A stretch of 64,000 nt of DNA, from contig UBKJ01000009.1 of NCBI GenBank assembly GCA_900465915.1, forward strand, positions 20,279-84,278, read 5' to 3'. The translations under genes and the position numbers were made by a program. The notes beneath the pieces were generated by a model. The model worked only from the letters and a program-made list of their open reading frames with translations. It did no database searches and was not told the origin of the DNA. Positions 40,154 to 48,086 of the stretch are shown piece by piece (position 1 is the first letter of the stretch; the number at the start of each line of letters is the position of its first letter). Source of the stretch: Hyphomicrobiales bacterium. GTDB lineage: Bacteria > Pseudomonadota > Alphaproteobacteria > Rhizobiales > Rhizobiaceae.

Positions 40154-41539
40154 TCAGGCCGCCGCCCGCACCACACGGTTGCGGCCGTCCCGCTTGGCCT
40201 GGTAGAGCGCGGCGTCGGTGCGGGCGAACAGCGCCTCGGCGCTGTCGCCGACCAGGCGCAGGCCCGATATGCCGATGCTGATCGTCAGATGCACGCGGTG
40301 CTGGCCGCCCGAGACGGTGAAGGGCGCCTCGGCCACCGCGGCGCGCACGCGCTCGGCCACCGCCGAGGCCGCTTCCATGTCGGTGTCGGGCAGCACGACG
40401 ACGAATTCCTCGCCGCCATAGCGGCACATCAGGTCGACGTTGCGAATCGTGCGCCGCAGCCGCGACGCGAATTCGCGCAGCACGTCGTCGCCGGCGTCGT
40501 GACCGTACTGGTCGTTGATGCGCTTGAAATGGTCGAAGTCGATCATCACCAGCGTCAGCGCCCGCTCGCGCCCGCGCGCGCGGGTCAAGAGCACCGGCAG
40601 ATGCGCGTCGAGATAGCGGCGGTTGTAGAGCCCGGTCAGGCTGTCGGTCACCGCCATGGCGATGCTGCGCGCGAGGCTCTGGCGCAGGAGGTCGTTGTAG
40701 CATTTGCGCTTGATCTGGGTGCGCAGCCGCGCGAACAGCTCCAGCTTTTCGAGCGGCCGCATCAGATAGTCGTTGACGCCCAGCTCCAGCGCCCGCACCA
40801 CCAGCGCGCCCTCGTCCTCGCGCACGATCAGCACGATGGGGATAAGCCGCGTGCGCTCGATGGTGCGCAATTGCGAGCAGAGCCGCAGCGGATCGTAGAA
40901 GGTGAAGGCGGCCGAGACCAGGATGCAGTCGTAATCCGTGTCGATGGCGCGGGCCAGCGCCGCCTCGGCGTCATGCGCCAGGTCGATGGCGTAGAGATCG
41001 CCCAATATGGCGCGCAGCCGATGCGCCGCCGGCTCGTCCTCGTCCACCACCAGGATGCGGGCGATCTCGTCGGGCCGGCCCGACTTGCCGGCCATCTTCG
41101 ACGCCAGCAGCGCCTCGACCTCGGTGTCGGCCACAGCCCCGGAGCGCTGGAACAATTCGTCCGAGACGAGCTTCAGCCGCGCCAGGCTCTTCACCCGCGC
41201 CAGCAATTGCAGGTCGCCGACCGGCTTGGACAGGAAATCGTCGGCCCCCGCCTCCAGCCCGCGGATCTTGTCCTGCACGCCGCCGAGCGAAGTGATCATC
41301 ACCACCGGGATATTGGCGGTGCGCGGATCGGCCTTGAGCCGCTTGCAGACCTCGAACCCGTCCATGCCCGGCATCAGCACGTCGAGCAGCACCATGTCGA
41401 TCTGGCCGCCCAGGCACAGTTCGATCGCCTCCTGCCCGGTGGCGGCCGAGATCACCTCGTAATATTCGCTGAGCAGCCGCGCCTCGAGAAGCTTCACGTT
41501 GGAATCGACGTCGTCGACGACGAGAATGCGTGCAGTCAT
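40154..41539 (-). CDS. pleD: PleD-type response regulator diguanylate cyclase
   Basis: The architecture is receiver, receiver-like adaptor, GGDEF; 461 residues. The first receiver has ILVVDDVDSN and phosphoacceptor Asp53 in LLDVLMPGMDG. The second has lost it (ILVSAAFTF at that position), as expected for the PleD dimerisation adaptor. The cyclase domain carries RYGGEEF near residue 372 with inhibitory site RNVD five residues earlier. In Caulobacter PleD makes c-di-GMP at the stalked pole during the swarmer-to-stalked transition. It lies 25 bp after divK on the same strand, the conserved divK-pleD operon. Confidence 0.97.
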   Translation of the reverse strand: MTARILVVDDVDSNVKLLEARLLSEYYEVISAATGQEAIELCLGGQIDMVLLDVLMPGMDGFEVCKRLKADPRTANIPVVMITSLGGVQDKIRGLEAGADDFLSKPVGDLQLLARVKSLARLKLVSDELFQRSGAVADTEVEALLASKMAGKSGRPDEIARILVVDEDEPAAHRLRAILGDLYAIDLAHDAEAALARAIDTDYDCILVSAAFTFYDPLRLCSQLRTIERTRLIPIVLIVREDEGALVVRALELGVNDYLMRPLEKLELFARLRTQIKRKCYNDLLRQSLARSIAMAVTDSLTGLYNRRYLDAHLPVLLTRARGRERALTLVMIDFDHFKRINDQYGHDAGDDVLREFASRLRRTIRNVDLMCRYGGEEFVVVLPDTDMEAASAVAERVRAAVAEAPFTVSGGQHRVHLTISIGISGLRLVGDSAEALFARTDAALYQAKRDGRNRVVRAAA

Positions 41540-41564
41540 TGCTTCCCCCGCCCCCCGCGGCGCT

Positions 41565-41936
41565 TCAGGCGTCGCCCAGATAGGATTTTATCGTCTCTAT
41601 GAATCGCGGCACCGAGATCGGCTTCGAGATATAGGCCTCGCAGCCGCCCTGCCGGATGCGCTCCTCGTCGCCCTTCATGGCGAAGGCCGTCACCGCGATG
41701 ACCGGAATGCCGCGCAGCTCGTCGTCGTCCTTCAACCACTTGGTCACTTCCAGCCCCGACACTTCCGGCAGCTGAATGTCCATCAGGATGAGGTCGGGCC
41801 GGTGCTCGCGCGCAAGGTCCAGCGCCTCCAGGCCGCTGCGCGTGCGGATCGTCTCGTAACCGCTGGCCTCGATCAGATCGCGAAACAACTTCATATTGAG
41901 TTCGTTGTCTTCAACGATCATTACGCTTTTCGTCAT
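41565..41936 (-). CDS. divK: Single-domain response regulator DivK
   Basis: DivK is a stand-alone receiver of 123 residues that relays polar cell-cycle signals from PleC/DivJ-type kinases to the CckA-CtrA pathway. It shows MIVEDNELN, the phosphoacceptor Asp in [13 protein letters not shown] (residue ~53), conserved Thr in VTAFAM, and Lys in YISKPIS. The ATG at 41936 follows AGGAAAG. The 295-bp gap to the divergent GT25 gene should hold its promoter. It contains TTGACG on the minus strand near 42040-42045, but I found no full TTAA-N7-TTAA CtrA site. Confidence 0.96.
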   Translation of the reverse strand: MTKSVMIVEDNELNMKLFRDLIEASGYETIRTRSGLEALDLAREHRPDLILMDIQLPEVSGLEVTKWLKDDDELRGIPVIAVTAFAMKGDEERIRQGGCEAYISKPISVPRFIETIKSYLGDA

Positions 41937-42231
41937 CGAAACTTTCCTGCCTGCCCCGTTCTTCGCGGCCTTGAGGCGGGGCGAAGACCGGAAGGAATTT
42001 AAACGCCTTTCATTGATGAAATGTTATGTCGGAAAACCGTCAATGATTTCATCGCCTTGCCGCGGGTTCTCGCCGTCGCGCCCGAAGTCCCCGATCCCGT
42101 CTTTCATCCATCGCTTAAGATAGGCGCCGCCGCCGTCTCTTGTCCATCGCGGATTTAGGGCGCGGGGCGGCGGAAGCAAATTGACGGCCCGGCCGCCGGT
42201 TCCTATTGTCCTGCCGGAAAAGAGGCCGGCG

Positions 42232-43014
42232 ATGCAATCCTATCTCATCAATCTCGACCGGGCGCCGGAGCGCCTGGCGCGCATGCGGGCGCTGCTGGAG
42301 GCGCGCGGCGTGGCCTTCGAGCGCGTGCCCGCCATCGACGCGCGCGCCTTCACGGCGGAGGAGCTGGCGCTCTATCGCGCCCAGTGCCTGCTGCCCGAGG
42401 CGATGGCCCCCGGCGACATCGCCTGCGGCGCGACGCATCTGAGCATCCTGCGCCGCATCGCCGAGGGCGACGAGGAGTACGGCTTCGTCATGGAGGACGA
42501 CATCCATCTCGCCGCCGACATCGCCGCGCTGCTCGGCTCCACCCACTGGATTCCGCCCGATGCCGACCTGGTGAAGCTCGAAACCTTCCGCGCCCGCACC
42601 GTGGTGGGCGGGCCATGGATCAGGCTCGCCAACGGGCGGCGGCTGGCCAAGCTGCGCAGCCTGCACGCCGGCGGCGCGGCCTATATCGTCAGCCGCGCGG
42701 CGGCGCGGCGCATCGTCGGCGACTTCGTCGCCGGGGCCATGCTGATCGACAATTACATGTTCGGGGAAAGGCTCGGCGACCTCGGCGTCTACCAGCTCTA
42801 TCCGGCGGCGGCCGTGCAGGATTTCCGCACCAAGGCCAGCCTCGGCGCGCATCTCGAAAGCGACATCAACCCGCAGCGCGCGCCCGCCGCCGGCAAGCCG
42901 AAGGGCGCGGCCAAGTTCGCCCGCGAATGCAGGCGGCTGGGCGTCGCCCTCGCCGACCTCTGCTCGCGCCTCGCCGGCCGGCGCGTCACCGGCAAGGTGC
43001 CCTACAAGCCCTAA
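42232..43014 (+). CDS. Glycosyltransferase family 25 (LOS/LPS-type) protein
   Basis: Starting at the ATG at 42232 the protein has 260 residues. It begins MQSYLINLDRAPERLARM, the GT25 opening, and has GDIACGATHLSILRRI followed by the acidic motif FVMEDDIHLA near residues 86-95. GT25 enzymes add galactose or similar sugars to lipooligosaccharide. There is no signal peptide. It sits outside any visible LPS cluster, between divK and DUF3572. Donor and acceptor are unknown. Confidence 0.88.
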   Translation: MQSYLINLDRAPERLARMRALLEARGVAFERVPAIDARAFTAEELALYRAQCLLPEAMAPGDIACGATHLSILRRIAEGDEEYGFVMEDDIHLAADIAALLGSTHWIPPDADLVKLETFRARTVVGGPWIRLANGRRLAKLRSLHAGGAAYIVSRAAARRIVGDFVAGAMLIDNYMFGERLGDLGVYQLYPAAAVQDFRTKASLGAHLESDINPQRAPAAGKPKGAAKFARECRRLGVALADLCSRLAGRRVTGKVPYKP

Positions 43015-43028
43015 ACAGGAGAAGCCCC

Positions 43029-43313
43029 ATGAAGACGCCGATGAACGAGGCCGAGGCGCAGGGACTGGCCATCGAGGCGCTGGCCTGGCTGGCGCAGGAC
43101 AAGGACCTGCTGCCGCGTTTCCTCAGCCTCACCGGCATCGAGGCCGCGTCGATCCGGCAGGCGGCGCGCGAGCCGGGATTCCTCGCCGGCGTGCTGCAAT
43201 TCTATCTCGGCCACGAGCCCACGCTGATGCGCTTCTGCGAGGAGACGGGCCACGACCCGGCCCGCATCGAAAGGGCGGCCGCCCTGCTGCCGGGCGGCGC
43301 GCCGCATCCGTGA
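43029..43313 (+). CDS. DUF3572-family protein
   Basis: This 94-residue helical protein starts at 43029 after AGGAGAAG. The sequence AEGLAIEALAWLAQDKDLLPRFL (here AQGLAIEALAWLAQD) and FCEETGHDP are typical of DUF3572, a family largely limited to Alphaproteobacteria and often found beside divK. No function is known. Its TGA abuts the rnk stop inside the palindrome TGATCA. Confidence 0.88.
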   Translation: MKTPMNEAEAQGLAIEALAWLAQDKDLLPRFLSLTGIEAASIRQAAREPGFLAGVLQFYLGHEPTLMRFCEETGHDPARIERAAALLPGGAPHP

Positions 43314-43733
43314 TCAGGCCGCGCCGCTCACCGCCGCTTCCTCGTTGACCACCGCCAGCACGCTCAATTCGTGCAGCTTGCCGTCGCGCGCCGTCCACGA
43401 CATGGACTGGCCCGGCGCGAGCCCGATCAGCGCCGCGCCGATGGGGGTGAGAATCGAGATCTTGCCCTGCGCGATATCCGCCTCGCCGGGATAGACCAGC
43501 GTCACGCGGCGCTCGCGCCCGTCATTGGAGCGGAACTCCACCGTCGAGCCCATGCGCACCACGTCGGCCGGCAGGCGCTTGTCCGGCTTGACCTTGGCGC
43601 GTTCCAGCTCGGCCGTCAGTTCCTCGGCGGCGTCGGCCAGATGCTCCGGCGCGCCCTCGGCGAGCGCGGTCAGGCGATCGTAATCGGTCTGGCTGACGAC
43701 GATGGTGGGCTTCCTGCGATTCTTTCCGCTCAT
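43314..43733 (-). CDS. rnk: Nucleoside diphosphate kinase regulator Rnk (GreA/GreB-like C domain)
   Basis: This 139-residue protein has an N-terminal helical hairpin (residues ~15-50) and a C-terminal FKBP-like GreA/GreB domain with VRMGSTVEFRSNDG, YPGEADIAQGKISILTPIG, and AALIGLAPGQSMSW. Rnk-type proteins bind RNA polymerase near the secondary channel but lack the cleavage-inducing tip of GreA. Its effect on nucleoside diphosphate kinase is known only from Pseudomonas and E. coli work. Convergent with DUF3572. Confidence 0.9.
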   Translation of the reverse strand: MSGKNRRKPTIVVSQTDYDRLTALAEGAPEHLADAAEELTAELERAKVKPDKRLPADVVRMGSTVEFRSNDGRERRVTLVYPGEADIAQGKISILTPIGAALIGLAPGQSMSWTARDGKLHELSVLAVVNEEAAVSGAA

Positions 43734-43862
43734 GGCGATGGCTCACTGCTTGTCTAAACGTGTCTGGATACATGGGCGCCGCGCCGAAACCGGCCCGCAC
43801 GCTCTGGCTTGAAATGTGGTGAAAGCGCTTGTCAGATCCGCCCGCAGGCGACGTCCCATCCC

Positions 43863-43956
43863 CCGGAGTCCACCGGCGCTGGGCGGGACTCGAGGGTTGC
43901 TATCCCGCGATCGGTTGGACCCGATGGGGTATGGAAGCAAGACGATGGCTCATACC
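43863..43956. ncRNA. Candidate structured RNA in the rnk-dinB intergenic region
   Basis: The 345-bp gap (43734-44078) contains four adjacent hairpins: 43863-43876 (CCGG/CCGG), 43883-43908 (6 bp, loop 14), 43910-43925 (ATCGG/CCGAT), and 43928-43956. The last has GGTATG/CATACC plus inner AGC/GCT with a GA bulge. The hairpins are nearly back to back. Strand and transcription are unknown, and I recognise no Rfam family. A 65-codon open frame crosses it on the minus strand but does not look like protein. Confidence 0.35.
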
Positions 43957-44049
43957 GATAGACTTGGGGATGGCGCCGCGATTGTCAAGAGCCGCGCGCC
44001 GCAAAGGGCGGCTTCGGCTGGCGAACGCGCCCGGACATGCTATAAGCAT

Positions 44050-44064
44050 GTTCCTTTTATGTTC
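44050..44064 (+). promoter_or_regulatory. LexA-binding SOS box of dinB
   Basis: GTTC-N7-GTTC (44050-44053, 44061-44064) is a perfect match to the alphaproteobacterial LexA consensus, 14 bp before the dinB ATG. TATAAG at 44041-44046 may be the -10, so bound LexA would cover the transcription start. Confidence 0.88.
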
Positions 44065-44078
44065 AGCGAATCCGCGCC

Positions 44079-45416
44079 ATGGCCGACCGCTCGCCCGCCC
44101 ACGATCCCGAAAAGGGCTTCTGCCGCGACTGCCTGTCGCCGCAGAAGGCGGCGGCGGCGCGCCGCTGCCACGCCTGCGGCAGCCCGCGCCTCATTCGCCA
44201 TCCCGAGCTCTACGCCCTGTCGCTGGCCCATGTCGATTGCGACGCCTTCTATGCGGCGGTCGAAAAGCGCGACCGTCCCGAATTGCGCGACAAGCCGCTG
44301 ATCATCGGCGGCGGCAAGCGCGGCGTCGTCTCCACCGCCTGCTACCTGGCGCGCATCCACGGCGTGCGCTCGGCCATGCCGATGTTCAAGGCGCTGGAGG
44401 CCTGCCCGCAGGCGGTGGTGCTGAAGCCCGATATGGAGAAATACGCCAGGGTCGGGCGCGAGGTGCGCCGCATGATGCTGGACCTGACGCCGCTGGTCGA
44501 GCCGCTCTCCATCGACGAGGCCTTTCTCGACCTCTCCGGCACCGAGCGGCTGCACAAGGCCCCACCGGCGCTGGTGCTGGCGCGCTTCGCCAAGCGGGTG
44601 GAGGACGAGATCGGCATCACCGCCTCGGTCGGCCTGTCCTATTGCAAGTTCCTGGCCAAGGTGGCGTCGGACCTGGAGAAGCCGCGCGGCTTTTCGGTCG
44701 TCGGCGCGGCGGAGGCGCTGGATTTCCTGCGCGACAAGCCGGTGGGCATGATCTGGGGCGTCGGCAAGGCCTTCGCCGCCAAGCTCGAAAGCGACGGCGT
44801 GCGCAACATCGGCCAGCTGCAGACCATGGAGGAAGGCGCGCTGATGAAGGCCTACGGCGTCATGGGCCAGCGCCTCTACCGGCTGTCGCGCGGGCAGGAC
44901 AGCCGCCGCGTCGAGCCGGACCACGACATGAAGAGCATCTCGGCCGAGACCACCTTCAACACCGACCTCTCCACCGCCGCCGACCTCACGCCGGTGCTGC
45001 GCGCTTTGTCGGAAAAAGTCTCCCGCCGCCTCAAGGCCGGCGGGCTGGCCGGGCGGACCATCGTGCTGAAGCTGAAGACGCAGGATTTCAAGCTGCGCAC
45101 GCGCAACCGCCAGCTCGCCGACCCGACTCAACTGGCCGACCGCATCTTCCGCAACAGCCTGCAATTGCTGGAGAAAGAGCTGGACGGCGCGCGCTTCCGC
45201 CTTCTCGGCGTGGGCGTCGGCGACCTCTCCTCCGCCGACCGCGCCGACCCGCCCGACCTGATCGACGCCCAGGCCGCCAAGCGCGCCTTCGCGGAAAGCG
45301 CCATGGACCGCCTGCGCGGCAAATTCGGCCCCAAGGCGGTGGAGACGGGCTACACCTTTTCCAAGGGCGCGCTGGCCCAGCCGCAAACCCCGTCCGACCG
45401 CGAAGAGGAGCCGTGA
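44079..45416 (+). CDS. dinB: DNA polymerase IV (Y family)
   Basis: DinB is an error-prone translesion polymerase. The 445-residue protein has the Y-family catalytic motifs [13 protein letters not shown] (residues ~50-62) and [11 protein letters not shown] (~146-156), a helix-hairpin-helix region [13 protein letters not shown], and the little-finger domain. The N-terminus carries a Cys4 motif (CRDC near 15-18, CHAC near 30-33) that E. coli DinB lacks but many alphaproteobacterial proteins have. The C-terminus has no clear beta-clamp motif. An SOS box directly precedes it, so it is DNA-damage inducible. Confidence 0.95.
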   Translation: MADRSPAHDPEKGFCRDCLSPQKAAAARRCHACGSPRLIRHPELYALSLAHVDCDAFYAAVEKRDRPELRDKPLIIGGGKRGVVSTACYLARIHGVRSAMPMFKALEACPQAVVLKPDMEKYARVGREVRRMMLDLTPLVEPLSIDEAFLDLSGTERLHKAPPALVLARFAKRVEDEIGITASVGLSYCKFLAKVASDLEKPRGFSVVGAAEALDFLRDKPVGMIWGVGKAFAAKLESDGVRNIGQLQTMEEGALMKAYGVMGQRLYRLSRGQDSRRVEPDHDMKSISAETTFNTDLSTAADLTPVLRALSEKVSRRLKAGGLAGRTIVLKLKTQDFKLRTRNRQLADPTQLADRIFRNSLQLLEKELDGARFRLLGVGVGDLSSADRADPPDLIDAQAAKRAFAESAMDRLRGKFGPKAVETGYTFSKGALAQPQTPSDREEEP

Positions 45417-45452
45417 GCCCCCAGGATTTTTTCCGCCCGCGCGCTTCATGAC

Positions 45453-45481
45453 TTGACGAAGGGGACGGGTATCAATATTGG
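45453..45481 (+). promoter_or_regulatory. Probable sigma-70 promoter of tRNA-Cys
   Basis: TTGACG (45453-45458) and TATTGG (45476-45481) are separated by 17 bp, 44 bp before the tRNA. The arrangement closely matches that of tRNA-Lys. Confidence 0.6.
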
Positions 45482-45525
45482 AACAGCCCAGAGACGGGCG
45501 GACTGATTTGGTTCCGCCTGCGGAA

Positions 45526-45599
45526 GGCCTCGTGGCGGAGTGGTTACGCAGAGGACTGCAAATCCTTGCACCCCGGTTCGATTCCGGGCGAGGCCTCCA
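45526..45599 (+). tRNA. tRNA-Cys (anticodon GCA)
   Basis: A 74-nt cloverleaf with encoded CCA. The acceptor is GGCCTCG/CGAGGCC with discriminator T. The anticodon loop CTGCAAA has GCA at 45558-45560, and the T arm contains GGTTCGATTCC. The 245 bp after it (45600-45844) are AT-rich with repeated TGCGCA words and an 8-bp hairpin (45783-45790 with 45803-45810) in the next gene's leader. Confidence 0.97.
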
Positions 45600-45844
45600 A
45601 AAAAATTACCAATAAAATCAATCAGTTATGGTGGAATGCGCAAAATCTGCTGCGCAATCCTTGTTGCGCCATGTCGCAAATCGATTCCTATAAATTACAA
45701 TGGCTTATAAAATTGGCTGGCGAATCCATGCGACATGGAATGCAACATAAGGATGAGCGGCGTGAAGGCCATCTTTGATCGTGTCGCGCGCCGTTGCTGA
45801 GCCGCGCGACATGCTCTATCCATTCGTTGGGGGAGTACGAATTC

Positions 45845-46057
45845 ATGAAATATGCTTCGCTCGCGGTTTGCGTCGCGATTGCTCTATCGGCTCTAGCGCA
45901 AGAAGCGTCGGCGAAGCCTGAGCGGCTTTGCGCGCAGATCGACTATTCGACGGAGCGCGACAAGCTGGAGAAACAGCTATCGAGAAACGGCTATACGCCG
46001 GAACAGAAGCGTTTTCTCCTCGCCGGAATAGATGATCGCGTTAAAGAAATAAAATAA
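45845..46057 (+). CDS. Small secreted protein of unknown function
   Basis: The start ATG at 45845 is 9 nt after GGGAG; 70 residues. A clear signal peptide (MKYASLAVCVAIALSALAQEASA) precedes a mature ~47-residue charged, helical peptide with one cysteine (RLCAQIDYSTERDK) and C-terminal DDRVKEIK. I do not recognise a family. Codon use is less GC-biased than in the core genes, in keeping with recent acquisition. It is first in a run of exported proteins between tRNA-Cys and tRNA-Asn. Confidence 0.72.
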   Translation: MKYASLAVCVAIALSALAQEASAKPERLCAQIDYSTERDKLEKQLSRNGYTPEQKRFLLAGIDDRVKEIK

Positions 46058-46658
46058 GGCCGGTTGAACAGACGCGGATCGGCTTGCGGCGTCCGAGCGA
46101 TCCGCTCCCACATATTGGGCTGCGTGAATTATCAATTGCCAGCGGCGCTCAAAGCGACATCCGGCTTGAATCTCCCTACGGGCAAGCCGTTGTGGCGCAA
46201 AGGTAACGTTTCCCGCCGGGAAAGCCTGGTGATCGGCCTCTTCCACGCATGTCGCGGCGCTGCAATGAAGACCTTTACGACCGTCGATTGACCGGGATCG
46301 ACCTCGATATGTCACCGGTCCCGGATCGGCCTCCAATCGAATTTTCATAAAATTTTACAATCTATTTAAGCGCTTGGAGCGCGCGGCGCCGACGCGCGCG
46401 CCTAAACTTTCGGCCGATCCCAAAACCAAAGCCGTAAAAAGCCGCCCTTCCCCCGACGAAAGTTGATGATCCAGATCAAAACCGGAAAACGGCGTAAACC
46501 TAATCAATATGAATATATCGAAGAAGCATATTCATAATCTTCCCGTCCCATCTATGCTTTCGTCGTGCATCTTGCAAGCAACATGCAGAAGAAGATAACG
46601 GCGCTTTTATCGAAATGGGAACATCAAGAAACAGATGGTAAAAGGGAAGGGGTTAGCT
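46058..46658. other. 601-bp AT-rich intergenic leader
   Basis: No convincing gene is present. Short frames (for example a 75-codon one at 46064-46291) lack ribosome sites and family features. The second half, from about 46340, is AT-rich and contains the 46508-46536 inverted repeat and a near-palindrome TTGAT-N7-ATCAA at 46463-46479. It ends in a strong ribosome site (GGAAGGGG) for the secreted protein at 46659. Confidence 0.5.
46508..46536. promoter_or_regulatory. Perfect 9-bp inverted repeat (operator-like) before a secreted-protein gene
   Basis: TATGAATAT (46508-46516) and its complement (46528-46536) are separated by 11 nt, about 120 bp upstream of the gene start. The AT-rich arms and spacing suit a dimeric regulator such as the nearby CsgD-like or Crp/Fnr protein, which is speculation. 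Confidence 0.45.
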
Positions 46659-47330
46659 ATGTCTAAACTAGGTATCCTTTATTTTGCTGGGGCGTTCCTT
46701 TTTGGCGTGAGCGGGGCTTTGGCCCAGACCGCCAACAGCAACAACAATGCGTCGTCGGGTTCGCAATCGGGCGCGACGGCCATCGCCATCGGAAGCTCCA
46801 ACACGTCGCCGAACAAGATCAAGACCACGGTTCCGGCCTTCGCGCCCGGCCTGGTGGCGGCGGGGGTGCATTCCTGCGCCGGCTCCACCAGCGTCGGCGT
46901 CGGCGCGACGGGCTGGGGCTTCGGCTTCGGCAACACCTATGAAATGCGCGAATGCAACCGCCGCGCCTATGCGGCGGCGCTGCTGGGCATGGGCCATCGG
47001 GCGGCGGCGCTCGACCTCATCTGCCTCAACGGCGAGGTGCGCTCGGCGCTGAACGCCACCGGCGTCGTCTGCCCGTCGCAGGGCGTCGCCTATCGCTCGG
47101 CGCCGCAGCGGCCGGTCAAGCAGACGCTGTTCGCCTCGGCGCCTGCCGCCGCCCCGGCGGCCATCCCGGTCAGCGCGCCGCGCATGGCCCAGGCGCAGGC
47201 GAGCGGACGGCGCACCTACTCCGCCAAGGCGCTGGGGCTTTCGGCCTCGGACCTGCGCGCCAAGGGCTGCGTCCTGCGCGCCAGCGCTTCCGGCGGACGC
47301 GCCTGGCACTGCTCGCAGCCGGTGATGTGA
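46659..47330 (+). CDS. Exported cysteine-containing protein of unknown function
   Basis: The start ATG at 46659 follows GGAAGGGG; 223 residues. A signal peptide ends GALAQ near residue 23. An Asn/Ser/Gly-rich segment (NSNNNASSGSQSGA) follows, then a compact region with GVGATGWGFGFGN and YAAALLGMGHRAAALDLICL. An Ala/Pro-rich linker (~140-175) leads to a C-terminal block ending RAWHCSQPVM. Six cysteines in the mature part suggest disulfides and export to the periplasm or beyond. The next gene downstream shares the Gly/Ser/Asn-rich style. I do not recognise a named family; a surface or matrix role is a guess from composition and the CsgD-like neighbour. Confidence 0.8.
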   Translation: MSKLGILYFAGAFLFGVSGALAQTANSNNNASSGSQSGATAIAIGSSNTSPNKIKTTVPAFAPGLVAAGVHSCAGSTSVGVGATGWGFGFGNTYEMRECNRRAYAAALLGMGHRAAALDLICLNGEVRSALNATGVVCPSQGVAYRSAPQRPVKQTLFASAPAAAPAAIPVSAPRMAQAQASGRRTYSAKALGLSASDLRAKGCVLRASASGGRAWHCSQPVM

Positions 47331-47481
47331 AACTGCGTGGAGGCCGCAAGCCTCCACGGCGCCCTCGGCGCGATCGCCGCCGATGCAGCCTTCTGCCCAT
47401 GGTCGTTTTTCCGCAAGGCGCTTCGTCCATGGGCAGCGGGGTATATCGTCGGGATATGCCGCAAAATGGAGGAGTCAAATC

Positions 47482-47877
47482 ATGAAAAAGATTCTCTTTG
47501 CAACCATCGCCCTCGTCGCAGCCAGCGCCCTGCCCGCAGCAGCGCAGACCGTGAGCTGGGGCGGCAATTATGGCGGCAACAGCAATGCGGGTTCGGCCGT
47601 CGGCGGCTTCGGCTTCGGCGCCGGATCGACGGCGACCGGCAACGCGGCCACCACCGGCTGGGCCAACGGCGCAGGCACGGTCAATGGCGGCGCCATCAAT
47701 ATCGGCGGCCTCGGCGGCATCAGCGCCGGCGTGGCCAGCGGCACCATGTCGACCGGCTCCGGGGGCTTTTCCTCCGCGACCGCGCAGTCCGGCAGCGGAT
47801 TCGGGGGCATGGCGTCCGGTTCCGCCTACGGATCCACGTCCGGGGGCTCTTCAGGGGCCATCAGCCTTCGGCCGTGA
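47482..47877 (+). CDS. Glycine/serine-rich secreted protein
   Basis: The start ATG at 47482 follows GGAGGAG; 131 residues. The signal peptide MKKILFATIALVAASALPAAA precedes TVSWGGNYGGN. The mature ~110 residues are almost entirely Gly, Ser, Ala, Thr and Asn with repeated FGFG/GGFG and SGS words, no cysteine and few charges. That composition fits an extracellular fibre or matrix component, but no curlin repeat with regular Gln/Asn spacing can be seen. It lies 151 bp after the previous exported protein on the same strand. Confidence 0.8.
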   Translation: MKKILFATIALVAASALPAAAQTVSWGGNYGGNSNAGSAVGGFGFGAGSTATGNAATTGWANGAGTVNGGAINIGGLGGISAGVASGTMSTGSGGFSSATAQSGSGFGGMASGSAYGSTSGGSSGAISLRP

Positions 47878-47988
47878 ATATCTATGGATAGGCTATCTGA
47901 TGCGCGAGGCCATGCGGTTCAAACGCTCCACGGATGACCCGGGCCCGCCTGACGACGGCCGCGGAAAGCGCGTCTTTCCGCCGGGCAT

Positions 47989-48058
47989 AGAATGAGAGTC
48001 CCGCCCTGAAGGATACCTGCTCTCATTCTGGTAGGGGCGGATGAAAATCCGCCCCTAC
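47989..48058. repeat. Two tandem hairpins between convergent genes
   Basis: The first has 10-bp arms 47989-47998 and 48020-48029 (AGAATGAGAG and complement, loop 21). The second has 11-bp arms 48031-48041 and 48048-48058 (GTAGGGGCGGA and complement, loop 6) and starts 2 nt later. They lie between the Gly-rich gene and the convergent csgD-like gene. Neither is followed by a U-tract, so they are weak terminator candidates or an insertion-like repeat unit. The 31-codon frame at 47900-47995 before them looks spurious. Confidence 0.6.
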
Positions 48059-48086
48059 GCTTGACTGCCATAAGGAAAGGGAGATT

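Noticed and set aside
43743..43940. 65-codon minus-strand frame between rnk and dinB
   Set aside because: No ribosome site or recognisable sequence, and it coincides with the stem-loop-rich segment, so I treat the region as possible RNA instead.
45526..45599. tRNA-Cys as an integration site of a genomic island
   Set aside because: I saw no second copy of the tRNA 3' end downstream and no integrase gene, so an integrated element is not supported despite the accessory content.
46064..46291. 75-codon plus-strand frame after the small secreted protein
   Set aside because: No signal peptide, domain or ribosome site, and it is only 6 bp after the previous stop.
46463..46479. TTGAT...ATCAA as an FNR/FixK box
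   Set aside because: The half-sites are separated by 7 nt rather than the 4 nt required by the consensus.
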